Source: Stieleria mannarensis (lineage in GTDB: Bacteria > Planctomycetota > Planctomycetia > Pirellulales > Pirellulaceae). From it: a stretch of DNA of 64,000 nt. How positions within the stretch are numbered: position 1 is the first letter of the stretch; every line of letters starts with the position of its first letter. The position numbers and the translations under genes were made by a program. The notes beneath the pieces were generated by a model. The model saw only the letters and a list, made by a program, of their open reading frames with translations, was not told the DNA's origin and did no database searches. Positions 45,801 to 57,800 of the stretch are shown here, in pieces. Where the stretch lies: contig NZ_JACEHH010000007.1 of NCBI RefSeq assembly GCF_014154935.1, positions 62,001-126,000 of the forward strand, read 5' to 3'.

Positions 45801-48800
45801 TTTCCGAGTCCGCCGAGTCCGATCGCCGCGAAGCTGCCACTGACGTCGATTTGGTCTTCGCCTTCGTCGCCATAGAACAGATCCAACAGTGACCCGCCCT
45901 TGATAACGTCATCGCCGGCACCGACAAATTCAAACTCAAAGAAGGCATCCAACGAGGTGGCAAAGGTCGCCAGATCGGCCAGGAAATTATCCAGCGTGGC
46001 CTCGTAGAGCGGTTTAAAGTCGATGTCCGTTCCGGCGGCAAATCGGAACGCGTCGCCGATCAACACGCCTCCGGCGCCTTTCCCCGATTCAAGTTCGTCG
46101 CTGCCGTGGCCGCCCAGGATGATGTCGATCCCGTCACCGCCCTTGATCGTATCGTCACCGGCCCCGACCGGTTCCAGGTTGATTGAAGCTCGGAAGCGTT
46201 GCTGCTGCAAATCGGTTGCGATGTCTTGCAGCGTTGAAAAATCGAAATCGAATCCGTCGCCGAACAGCACGTCGATTCCGTCGCCGCCGAGCAGTTCATC
46301 ACTTCCGCCCATTCCCACGACGACGTTTGCGGCGAAGATTTCGGTATCCTTGCCCGCATGCAGGTAGTCATCTCCTCGTCCTCCGACGATCGTATCCGGC
46401 CCGGCTCCGCCGAGCAGGAACAGCGGCTTTTCCGTTTTCAAATCGTGCGATTCGGTCGCTTCGATCGTATCCTGCTCGTCGCCCGTGGCGACCAGGATGT
46501 CGGCCGGGTCAGAGAACTGAACCGAGTCAAATGAGTACGGACCGTCGGGATAGTAGCCGCCCGAATCCCAGTGGATCGTGTTGTCGGGATCGATTTCGAC
46601 TTTGTCTTGCGCGTCGTCGCCACTTCGCATGACGGCCCTGGTCCCCGATCCGGCTTGATAGTAGCCGGCAAATCCTTTGTCCGAATCGACACCGTCGGCA
46701 AGCGAGTGCACGACCTCGGCGATCACCGCATCAAATGCTTCATCCTCCAGAGCCGATCGCAGATACCCGCCCCCGGCGGCCGGGTTGAGAAACAGCACAT
46801 GGCGTCCCGGCTTCAACGCGTCCTCGGCCGGCTCGCCGTCGGCGAGTCCGAGTTGCATCCCCGCGCCGATCGCAGCCGGGGAGATTGGAATCTCTCCCAG
46901 GAACTGCGGATCCGAACCGTCAACGGGCTGGCCGGTGAACTTGATTCGCAGCGGGTTTTCAAGCGGCTCGTCGTCAGGCGTTGCGATCTCATAGTCCAAA
47001 CGAACCGTCTCTAAATCATCCCCCGAGCCGAACGCGTGCAGCGCGACAGTCGGCGCGAGCCACTTGACGTTGTCGATGTGGACCTTCGCATTTCCGCTTG
47101 CCGCCGTCACTTCGAACCGGACGCGGCCGACCTTCTCGCCGACTTCAGGAATCGCGACTTTGATCGGATCGGTATTGTTCTCGTAGTCCGCCAACTTGAG
47201 TTGAACGGAGTCGAACGTGCCGTCGCTACGCAGCCACTGGACGACCAGGAACGATGTCGGCTCAAACGCGACCAATTCAAGATCGAATTCGACGCCGCTG
47301 GCATCCTCGGGCGCGTAAGCCCAATTGTGCATCCGGTACTGTCCGGTTTCCAACACGAGGTGCCCGTTTTCGACGATTCCCAGGTCGGTTGGATTGGTCC
47401 CGGCACCGTGATACCACCATCCCGCGGTGCTGTTGAATTCAAAGTCGCCGTTGAAGATTTCACGCGGCTGTGGCGGATCGACTTCGCTGGGATCGGCGGG
47501 ATCGCCATCGATCTCATCCGGTGTATCAAGCGTCGCCAACAAGCCGCCTTCGATGAACACGCCGTCGAATTGGCCGTTCTTGGGCGAATCGATGCCGGTG
47601 AAGTATTGTGGGAACGCGGCGTGGCTGTATTCATAGCCGTCGTTATGGTTGCGAGCACCGTCTTTGGAATGGGCCCCCAACGGATCGGCCGGAAATTTGT
47701 AGTAGTTGTCGGTACGGATGTTCTGCCAGGCGTGGAACTGGTAATCCTGGTACAGCAATCCGCCAAAGTGCCCGCCTTCCCCGTCCAGGAATGCGATCTG
47801 ATCGATGCCGGTTTCCGGACTTTCATCGAGCAACAATCGCTGCGCCGCCTCGCTGGTCACGATCGCCCCGCGGCTGTATCCGATGAACGCATCGGTCCGC
47901 TCGGCGATCTCCGCTCCGTGCAACAGTGCGAACAGAAAATCACCCGAGCCTTCGGCGTACCCGTCGTCCCCGGATGCACCGTCGGGTGGAGTCTCCAAGA
48001 CGAAGGCATTGACCGGGAAATCGCCGTAATTGGAGACTTCAGCCCAATCGAAGAGTAAGACGTGGTGGTAGTTTGCATCGTCGATCGAGATGCCCTCGTC
48101 TTGCCACTCGCCGGTCGCTTCATCGCGTTTGAATCCGGGGCGGATGATTTGATCAAAGGGCGTCGGATTCCCGGCGCCGTCGATGATTTCGACACTGTGG
48201 ACGACGACGTTCCCGGACGCGACGTCCAAGCGTTCGGCCATCCGCCACATCCAGCCGCCATCGAGTTCTTCGCCGCTATCGATGTCGATCAAATCCTCAT
48301 ATGGATCGGTCGACAATCCGTGCACAATCACCGTCCAGTGGTCGGCTTCCAGCCCTGTGCCGTCCGGGCCACAGGTGACGTCTTCGACCGTGCAACCGAC
48401 GTCTTCGAGTGACACTTCGTCAAACAACCCCGCCCACGTCCAGGGATCGTACCAGCGATCGCCGCTGCTGAACGCCGGCCCGCGAGGGGCATCGTTGCCC
48501 AGCGTCATGTCATCGAGTTCGATGTCCGGGAACGGGCTGATGCCGTTGGCCGCGTCGACGATACCGGACAGGTTAATGAATTCGCCGCCGGGCAAATCCA
48601 TTTGTCCCCAGCGACCGGCAAACAGCACCCAGTCGTTGTTCGGATCGCCGTCGTCGGCAACTTCGGGAACCCGTCCGATGGTCGTCAAGTCATAGTCGAC
48701 CGGTTCAAGTTTCAATCCATTTCCGAAGTGCTGTTCGTCGCTCGTTCCGATCGGCAGGATCGATCCCGGATCGGATAGTCCAAACCATTCGGAGACGCCC

Positions 48801-51800
48801 GGCCAGAAGAAACTGGCGTGCGCGCCCAGACCGACGTACACGTTGGGGCTGGTGATCGGATTGTCCGGATCGTCGCCGGGCCCGGAGGTCGCCACCGACC
48901 AGGGAACCAGTTGCCCGCCGTCAAGCTGACTGTGGATTCCGCTGTGTTGTTCGTGCTGGGCGTAACCGACCTTGGTCGGCACGTAACCGCCGTCACCGGG
49001 TTCGAAGAACACGGTGATGCTTTCCCAGTCGCCCTCGTGCGTGTTGGATCCGGAGTGATCTTTCCAATTGCTGTACGGGTAATGGAACCAGTAATTGATC
49101 GCAAAGTTCTCGAACGATCCGTCTTCGCCGTCGCCGATGACGGACGCGTACACGGTGGGGCTGGAGTTTCCGGACGGATAGTCGGCGGTGGACTCGCCCG
49201 GCAAGTCGATTTGGGCATCCGCATTGGAGACTTCCCCGATCGTCGACGGGTTGGTGATCGGGAATCCGAATTTGTCAAGCAGTACGCCGTCGTTGATCGA
49301 GACGGCAGTGGAAACCGGTCGTGGATACTTTTCGGCGCGATTGTAATAGATCGTCGGCGAGAACGCCGCGGCCAGGTCCTCGATGCTTCCGAACGACAGA
49401 GCGTTCTCCGCCCCGGGCACCGAGATCGAAAGGCCGCCCGCTGAAATCGGTTCGCGGTCGACGATGAAAATCGTCGTTTGGCTTTCTTTGCCGAAACCTT
49501 CGTTCAGCTGGAAATCGATCTTTTCGAGCGAACGTTCATCCGGGGCGATCAGGTTATAAATGGTGATCGTGTGCTCGGTGTTTGGATCTTCGATGTTCGG
49601 GATCAGCACCTCGGTTCCGGTGAAGGAGAATTGTTCGCTGCCTCCGTCGAGTGTCGCGTAGGCACCATCGCTGAGCGACCAGCCGTCACCACCGTTTTCG
49701 AATTCGATGTTCAGCGTCACCGGCCCGACTTCGGTGGTCAGAATCTTGACGTCGACCGAGAACTCTTCTTCGGGATAGGCCCACCAACGATCGACCCCAA
49801 TCAATTCCGTGTCGATCGATGCTTGCTGTGCCGAGACGCCTTGCAGGAGCCCCTGGACGGTGATCGGCGTGATGTGAACGCCGGGGTTGACCTGATCGAG
49901 CGGTTCTCGTTCACGCTCTGACGGTGACAAACTCTCCCCGGCTTGTTGCAACGCCGCGGTATCCATCACCAAGACTTCACCGAAGCCGCCGTAGGATGCC
50001 AGCAGTCGCGAGCCGTCGTGATTGAGCGCGACGTTGGTCACGTACCCGCCGTCGATCGGCGTCGTCGCCCCCAGATACGTCGGCGTGCCGAAGGGGTCTT
50101 TGACGATGCCCACCTTGTCCCCGTACGTCCCGCCATAGCCGAACACCAGGAACAACTGCCATTCGCCGATGTAGGCGTATTCCAAGTCCGGCGAAACGAC
50201 GACTTCACGCGGCGTCAAAACGCTCTGGTAGTAACCGGTATAGAATCGCTGTTGAATCGGATTCAAGTTGCCGCCGACCACTCGGGTCCCGACGGTATCG
50301 ATCACCGGCGAACCGGAACTCAAATCGACCGTGCCGAAACGCATCAGGTTCGGCTGGACGGGGAACGAGTTACCCCACGGGGTAAACGACGACACGCGAT
50401 AGCGATAGGAGAACGTCGCGTAGTCCGCGTTGCTGGTGGTGTTGACGTAGTTGGGCACGCCATCCAAGGCGACATCGTTGGTGATCTCTCCCCAACCTTC
50501 CGGTTCCAAGTTCTCTGCACTGGGAAGTTCGTCCGAGTCCAGATTGATCACCGTCAGGTAGCCGTCTTCCCATCCTTGACCGGTTCCGACCAGCAACTGC
50601 TTGCCGTCGGCGGTCACCGACGCCCCCGAAATACTGTGCCGTTCTCGCGGCAACGCGATCGAGCGAATCGTTTGATGCAGCGTCGGCGAATCCGGCCGGA
50701 TGTCGATCACCCAAACCGTCCCGGCGAACCCGGTCGCGTACAGGAAATTGCCGGCCGGATCGATCGTGATTTGGTGAATGAAGGTGTCGTAGGGAATCGA
50801 GATCTTGTCGATTTCCGGAGTCGACGGATCCGTGTCGATCGGTTCGAGCGTCATCGTGTCGAACACGGCAACGGCCGTTCGCGACGCGGCGAACAACCGT
50901 GTGTTGTCCGGCGAGAAGTACGTGTCGCTGCCGAACTCGACATCCGTCAGCTTCTTTAGAATCTCGTTGCTGTTGCCGTTGGTGTCAAAGACCGCGATGC
51001 CGCCGCCGATGCCACCGACCGCGCCCAGCCCGCCGGCGGGCGTCAATCCGACTGAATTGGAATCGCCAAAGTCCGGATGCCTGAGGATGATTTCCGCGGC
51101 CCCCAGAATGACGCCGCGAGGAACGTTCACCAACGCCGAGCTGTCGCCCACGCCACCGTCGGCCGGATATTCCTGATCACCTTGGACAAAGATGACTTCG
51201 CTGTCGGCCATCCGCAGCCCCGAGAGCAGGATACGCGGCGGATTGAGCGCGGCAAGCTCGACGTTGCCGATCACCGGTCGCAGGCCGGCCGGATCGACCA
51301 GCGGCGGCGTGATCGTCGGCTGGAACAACTCACCGGGCACCACGTCGGCAACGTTGACGCTTTGCGCGGCGTACGGGATGTCATCGGGATCGCTTCGATA
51401 ATAGGGAATCGTGATCCCGAACGAAATCGAAGGAAAGATCGGAATCAGACCGCCGCCGATCACGCTGGCGATGCCCAGATTGAAATCGATCCCGAAACTG
51501 TAGCCCACATGATCCGGGGCATTGATTCCGATCCGCGCCAGCGCCTCCGGCTGATCCGCCTTGGCCGCCAGGTACTGTCCGCCGGCGCTCAGCCCCGGAT
51601 AGGGCGGCGACGTGGTTCGCGCGTTTCCGTCGGCATCAACCCTGCCGACTTCCAACAACAACCACAAATCGTGCAGTGTGCCGTCTTCAAGCCGGAACTG
51701 TTCTTTCTTGAAAAAGAAGACTTCATCGCCTTCGACGAAATCGCCCCCCAACGGCACGATCATTTGTGCCGGTTCGGCAAGTGTTGCACCGCCAAAATCC

Positions 51801-54800
51801 AGCTCAAGCAACTTGCCGGAATTGAACACCAAATCGTTCGGCAGTTCCTCGGCCGGTGGAAGCGGAATCTCCTGCATCGAAACTTCCACGTCACCGGGAA
51901 GGGCGCCCGGGGCAAGCTGCAGAATCGACCCGTCGTCACTTTGCAGCAGACCGCCTTCGACGCCGAAGGTCGCGGTGCCGATCTGAGGCTCAACCACGCG
52001 AATCGTGACGTGCTGCTCGGCCGGTCCACTGATGATCGTCAGCTCCACCTCGCCCAGTGCCGCGCTGGTCGCAAATCCATCCTCGGTAATGTCGACGACT
52101 CTCGAATCGCTGAGTACGTAAACCGCTCCGTCGATCGCCGCGGACAAGTCAACCGCGCCGTCGAGCGTTTGCACCACGTATTGACGCTGGCCGGCCGACA
52201 ACGGCAACGTGACCGCCGAGGGATAAACAAAGATGCCGTCTTGCCGCGCCAGTGCATCGTCCGGATCGCCGACGGTCACCGCCGTCGCCGCGGCAAAGAA
52301 TCCTCGGGACACCGTGACCGCTGAATAGCCTTCGGCAACCGCAGTCAACTCGCCTTGCGCATCGACCGACAACACGCCCGACGGTGTCGACAGGTACGTC
52401 AGGTAGTCGCCGATCAACGGCACGTCTTGCTGGTCGGCAAAGTCACCGAGCACCAACAACTTCGCCCGCTCGCCGACCTGATACACCGGCTGACGGCTCA
52501 CGATCTCGATTCCCAACAGTTCCGCGTCGGAGACGCTGATGCCGAGCGTGATGATCTCGGATTGATTGAAACCGTCGTCGGCCAGGATCGAGACGGAAGC
52601 CGGTCCGACGTAACCGGCATCCGGCGTGAACGTCACCAACCGGCCATCGCGGCTGAGCGATGCCACGCCGCCAGAGGTCGAATCAATGCGATAGAAAACA
52701 TCGTCCCCATCGGGATCAACGACCGCTGCATCGAGTTCGAACTGGAGCGCCAAATCGACGTGCGTCATTTGGTTGGCGAAGACAGGGTTGGCCTGGGGAG
52801 CGAGATTGGCCAGGAACCCGCCGTTACGAACAAGCAGTTGACGATCCGCCAGATCGATCACGCCGGAACCATCGACGTCGGCACGAACATCGTATCCCGC
52901 CTGGCCGATCGCGATGCCCGACAAAGACGCGACGAGATCGCTATCGAGGCCGTCGACCTTGCCGTCGGAATTGGCATCGCCGGCAACCATCAGTTCAATT
53001 GTGGCCTGACCACCGGCCGCGCCGTCCTCACGAACGCGAACCTGGTAAAGCCCTTCTCGGGAAACGGCGTAAATTGCTTCGCTGCGATCATCGACCACCG
53101 ATGTCGATCGTGGGGTCAGTCCGACAATCTCAGGCACGTCGATCGACATCCCGGGCGTTCCCGTGGCGACCACGCGGACCAGGACTTCGCCGGTTGGTGT
53201 CGAATCGATTTCGCTTTGCCGGACGCTAAACGCATATGCCTTGGTCTCTCCGGCGGCAAGGCTTGCAACGGTCGCTCGTCCGCTGAACGTCGCCGCAGCC
53301 CCCAGGTCCCCCTGCAACGTCGTCGTGGTCGGTGGGGCCAGCTCGGAATAACCAAACGCGGATCCACCGCCGCTGCCGTCGACGGCGATTTCCAGCCGTC
53401 CGGGCTGGTCGGCACGATAGCCATACCGATCGGTTTCGCCCGACTCCGGCTGCCTGGCCGCGACCAGGTTGCCCTGAACGTCATAGTGATAGTTCAAGAT
53501 TTCACCGTCGGGGCCGATCAACCGCGAAACCCGCCCGTCCGCGTCGGTAACGATCTGAACCGCGTGGCCGCCCACCGCGACGATACCGCTGTCACCCAAG
53601 TAAACCGTGTTTCCCAGCGAATCGGTTTGGCTGGTCACGCCGAGTTGGGCATCGACCGTGTATCGCGTCGCATCGGGGCCGATCAAGACAAAGTCGTCGC
53701 CCGCAAACAAGGGGCTCGCCGGGTTGTACGGGTAACCGCTGGACAATTCAAAGAACTGATCCCCACCCCGCATCAGCTTTAAATCCGGCGACTGGAGCGA
53801 CCAGCCGGCCGGATTACTTGGCAACGGTTGCCAATCAGCCGTGTAGTAGATCAGCCCGGGGATGGATTGTTCGGCCGGCTGGAACGTGAATCCCAGTTTG
53901 TCGCCACTGGGGACATCCAGGAACAAACGCGTGCCTTCACGATAGGCCGAATACAGACCCTGGGACTCCAATCCGGTGACGCGGGCACTGCTTCGCAAGT
54001 TCACATCGCGATTGGTCCAACGCCATCCATTGCCGAATCTGCCTTCACGATCCCGTTCGACCGAATCGTACTGCCGAGCAATCTGAACGTCGACTCCGCC
54101 GATCACGGCGCTGAAGTCGACTTCGTTCAGGACGATGTTTCGCTTGGTCTCGCTATAGAGTTCGATGATCGTTTCGGCGCGCCCCGCACGGCGGGCGATG
54201 TCGCGAGCGGTCAGACGCAACACGTAAAAGTCATTGGGCATGTCGCCGACATCGAGCGTCGCTAAAACTGCATTCGACAACGCTTCATGCCCGCTGGCGA
54301 TCACTCGGAAGTCGGGTTCACCCAGTCGACGCATCTCCAGCGTCCACTGATCCAAATTCGTGTCTTGGATCGATCCGATGATGGCGCCGTCTTCGATGAT
54401 CGAAAAATCGGGTGCGGCCAACGACACGACGGGCAAATCAACATCGCTCGGATCACGCACCTTCAACGTCGTTGTCGCCACGCCCACCAGGGCGTCAACG
54501 TCCGTCGCCGTCGCGACCAATTCGTAACGTCCCGGTTGGGCGACGGTGAATCGGGCTCGCCCGTTTTCGTCCAACGCAACACTTTGTCCATCCAATGTCA
54601 ACGTTACCATCGCGATCTTTGCCAGCGAATCCGCGATCGCATGCACCAGAATGTCTTCGCCGGGCGGAGACGGGAAACTGGGGGTGACGATCACACTGAC
54701 CTCGGGCGTCGGCAATTCGACGTCGGCCAGAATCACAATGATCTGCGACGTCGTCGTCTGGCCGTCGCTGGCGAAAACACGGACCAAGTACTCACCGGCT

Positions 54801-57800
54801 TGTCCCGGCCCCGGCGTCCAAACCACTTCACCGGTCACTTCGTCGACCGACGCGCCGGCGGGAAGATCGGTTGCATCGTACGTCAGCGTCGTCCCGGAAT
54901 CGGGATCGGACGCTTCGATGTTGAGCCGCAATTCTTCGCCTAGCCGAACGGCGTGGAAGGAGGTGTCCAGAACCGGGGCACGATTGATATTGTCGATCCG
55001 CACCGTCACGTCGGTCGAATCCGAAAGCCCCGACGGGTCGGTCGCGGTAAAGGTCACGACGTAGTCACCGGATTGCTCGTACCCGGGCGTCCAGCGGAAT
55101 CGGCCGGCTGCATCAAATTCGGCCCCGGCGGGCAGATTCGTCGCGCTGTAAGCGATCGGGTCTCCGTCGAGATCGCCGGCCGTCATGGTGAAGTCAAGCA
55201 ACCCGCCTTCACGCATGAACAACGGCTCACGCGGAACAATCACCGGGGCGCGGTTAACGTTGGTGACAAAAATCTCGAAGTCTTGGAAACGACTGCGGTG
55301 ACCGTCGCCGACGATGATGCGAAGGTTTTGGTAGTTGCCGGCTTGTTGAAAACTCGGCGTCCAGGTCAACGTCCCGCTGGACGGGTCCAGCGTCGCGCCT
55401 TCGGGAAGGTTCTCGCCCCGATAGGTCAACGGATCGCCGTCGGGGTCGCTGGCTGTAGCGACAAAGGTGAACGTCTGCCCTTCTTCGATGATGGCGTTGG
55501 CGATCGGAGACAAAACCGGACTGGCATTGGCCGAACGCACGACCAGATTGAATGACGCATCATCCGTCGCCGGAGCGGTCTGCCCGCCGTTGCCGCCATC
55601 TTGGACCGATGCGGTGACGTTGTAGATCCCCAGATCGCCGGCACCTGGCGTCCACGTGATCGTGGCCCGGCCATAGGTCGCCTCGGGGGTGATCACGGCA
55701 CCGGCCGGCAGACCAGCCAACGCATACAGCAGCGGTTCTTGATCCGCATCGGCGGCTTGCAACGTGAACGAGAACGGTTCACCGACGACCGCGACTTTAT
55801 CGCCGACGAATTCCCAACGCGGCGGTTCGTTCGGCGAATCGACCGTGGCGATGAACGTGAACGGCGTCTCCAACGGCGCCCATGCTCCACCGCCATCCCC
55901 ATCATCGCGGGCAATCACGGTCAGTCCGTAATCGCCGCGGTCACCCACGGTCGGAGCCAGGCGGAACAATCCGGTTCCATCACCGTTGTCGACGAAGGTG
56001 ACAAAGTCGGGCAAGGGGAATCCGGGTTGCGCGTTTTCGGCGCGCAGCTCGATCGGGTTTCCGTCGGGGTCGACGGCCGACACGGGAATCTCCAGCACCT
56101 GGTCGCGCGTGACGATCTGGTTGTCAAACTCCGCGATCTCGGGTGCTCGATTCAAATTCATCACTTCGATTTGAACCGTCGCGATGGTTTGCAGCGGGAT
56201 GCCTGTTGAATCGCCGTCGTCGGTGGCGGTGAAGGTCAACGTGTACATGCCGGCTTGGTCGAATTCCGGTTGCCAGAAGAACAACGTCGAAACCGGATCA
56301 AAACTCGCCCCGGCCGGCAAACCATCGACCGTGTAAGTCACCGTTGCCGGCCACTCGGGCGTGCGATCGGAAAGGCTTCCGTCTTCCTCGGGGACCGGCG
56401 GTTCGTAGCCCGGGTTGTCCGGATCGAATGCAAAAGCGGAAAACGCCATCGGTTGACTTTCAAAGATCCGCCATCCGGTCAGATCGTCAAACACGGGGAC
56501 CCCGTTGGCATTGATGACCGTCACCGACATCGTCTTGGTGACCGAAACATCGTTGCTGGTGACCGTGATTGGAATCTCGTAAGGGACGTCGTTGTGTTGG
56601 TAATACTCCGGTGTCCACTGGAAAATCCCCGTCGTCGGGTGCAGCGTCGCCCCGGGCGGCAACATCGGGCTTGAGAATTCGACGGGATTGCCATCGGGGT
56701 CTTCTCCGGCGACGGCAAACTTCAACGTGTCTCCCTCGCGCAAAATCCGTTCTTCCGGCAGCACCAGTTGCGGCGGATGATCCGCCGGCGCGATCACAAA
56801 CGTCGATTGAGAACCGACGTGATGCACCCCGTCGGTCACATTGAAGATCACTCCGGGGTACGTCCCGGCGGACTCAAAGTCGGGAGTCCAGCGGAACACC
56901 AATCGCACGGGATCCAGTAGCGCACCGGGAGGCATCTGATCAATCCAGGCGGCCAGCGGATCGCCATCGGGATCGCTCACCGGCAACGCGAACTCGATCG
57001 TTTCGCCTTCGCGTCCTTCGATTACGCCCGGCAAATCGGCCATCACCGGCATCTGATTACCGTCGGCGACCTCGATGTCAAATGCCTGAACCGCCCGCCC
57101 GCCCCGCGTGTCATAGACGTGCAGCACGACCGACGAGACACGTGACGCATCGGGTCCGGGGGTCCAGGTGACATCACCGCTGACCGGATCGACCTGCATG
57201 CCCTCCGGCCCCGAATAAAGGAAGTAATACAGTTGGGCGACCGTCGGGTCGGTCACCGTCGAATCGGGATCGGTCGCGTCGGCGTCATAGATGTACGGGC
57301 TGCCGACGCGTGCCTGGGTGATCGGCGTCGACGTGAACACCGGTCGCTGGTTGACGCCCGGATTCGCTCCGACACCGACTCCGACATCCACGCGACGATC
57401 ATCCGCGTTGTAGATCGTGACGGTTTGTGCCGTCGTGGAAGCCCCCGGGACCAGATCGATTGTCGTCAGCTCGATGAACCAGCGACCATCGGGGGCTTGG
57501 CCGGCGGCATCGATCGGTACGCCGGGGTACCCATCGGCCGGATCCAGGAGCAACAGCACCGGCAATTTCAAATCGAACGGGCTGGTGTTGGTGATCACGA
57601 CGTCCCACGACACCCAATCGGACATCCGATCGCTGCGGACATTGGCAAAGTCGATGTCGACATAGCTGGTGAAGTCGGACACCGTGGAAAAGGTCGTCGT
57701 GTAATCCTGCTCCATCGGCAGCCGTTCGATGCTGCTGACGCCCGACTGGACCGTCAACGTGTACGTGTCACTTTCCAATAGCCCCGGCAACAAATGCACC

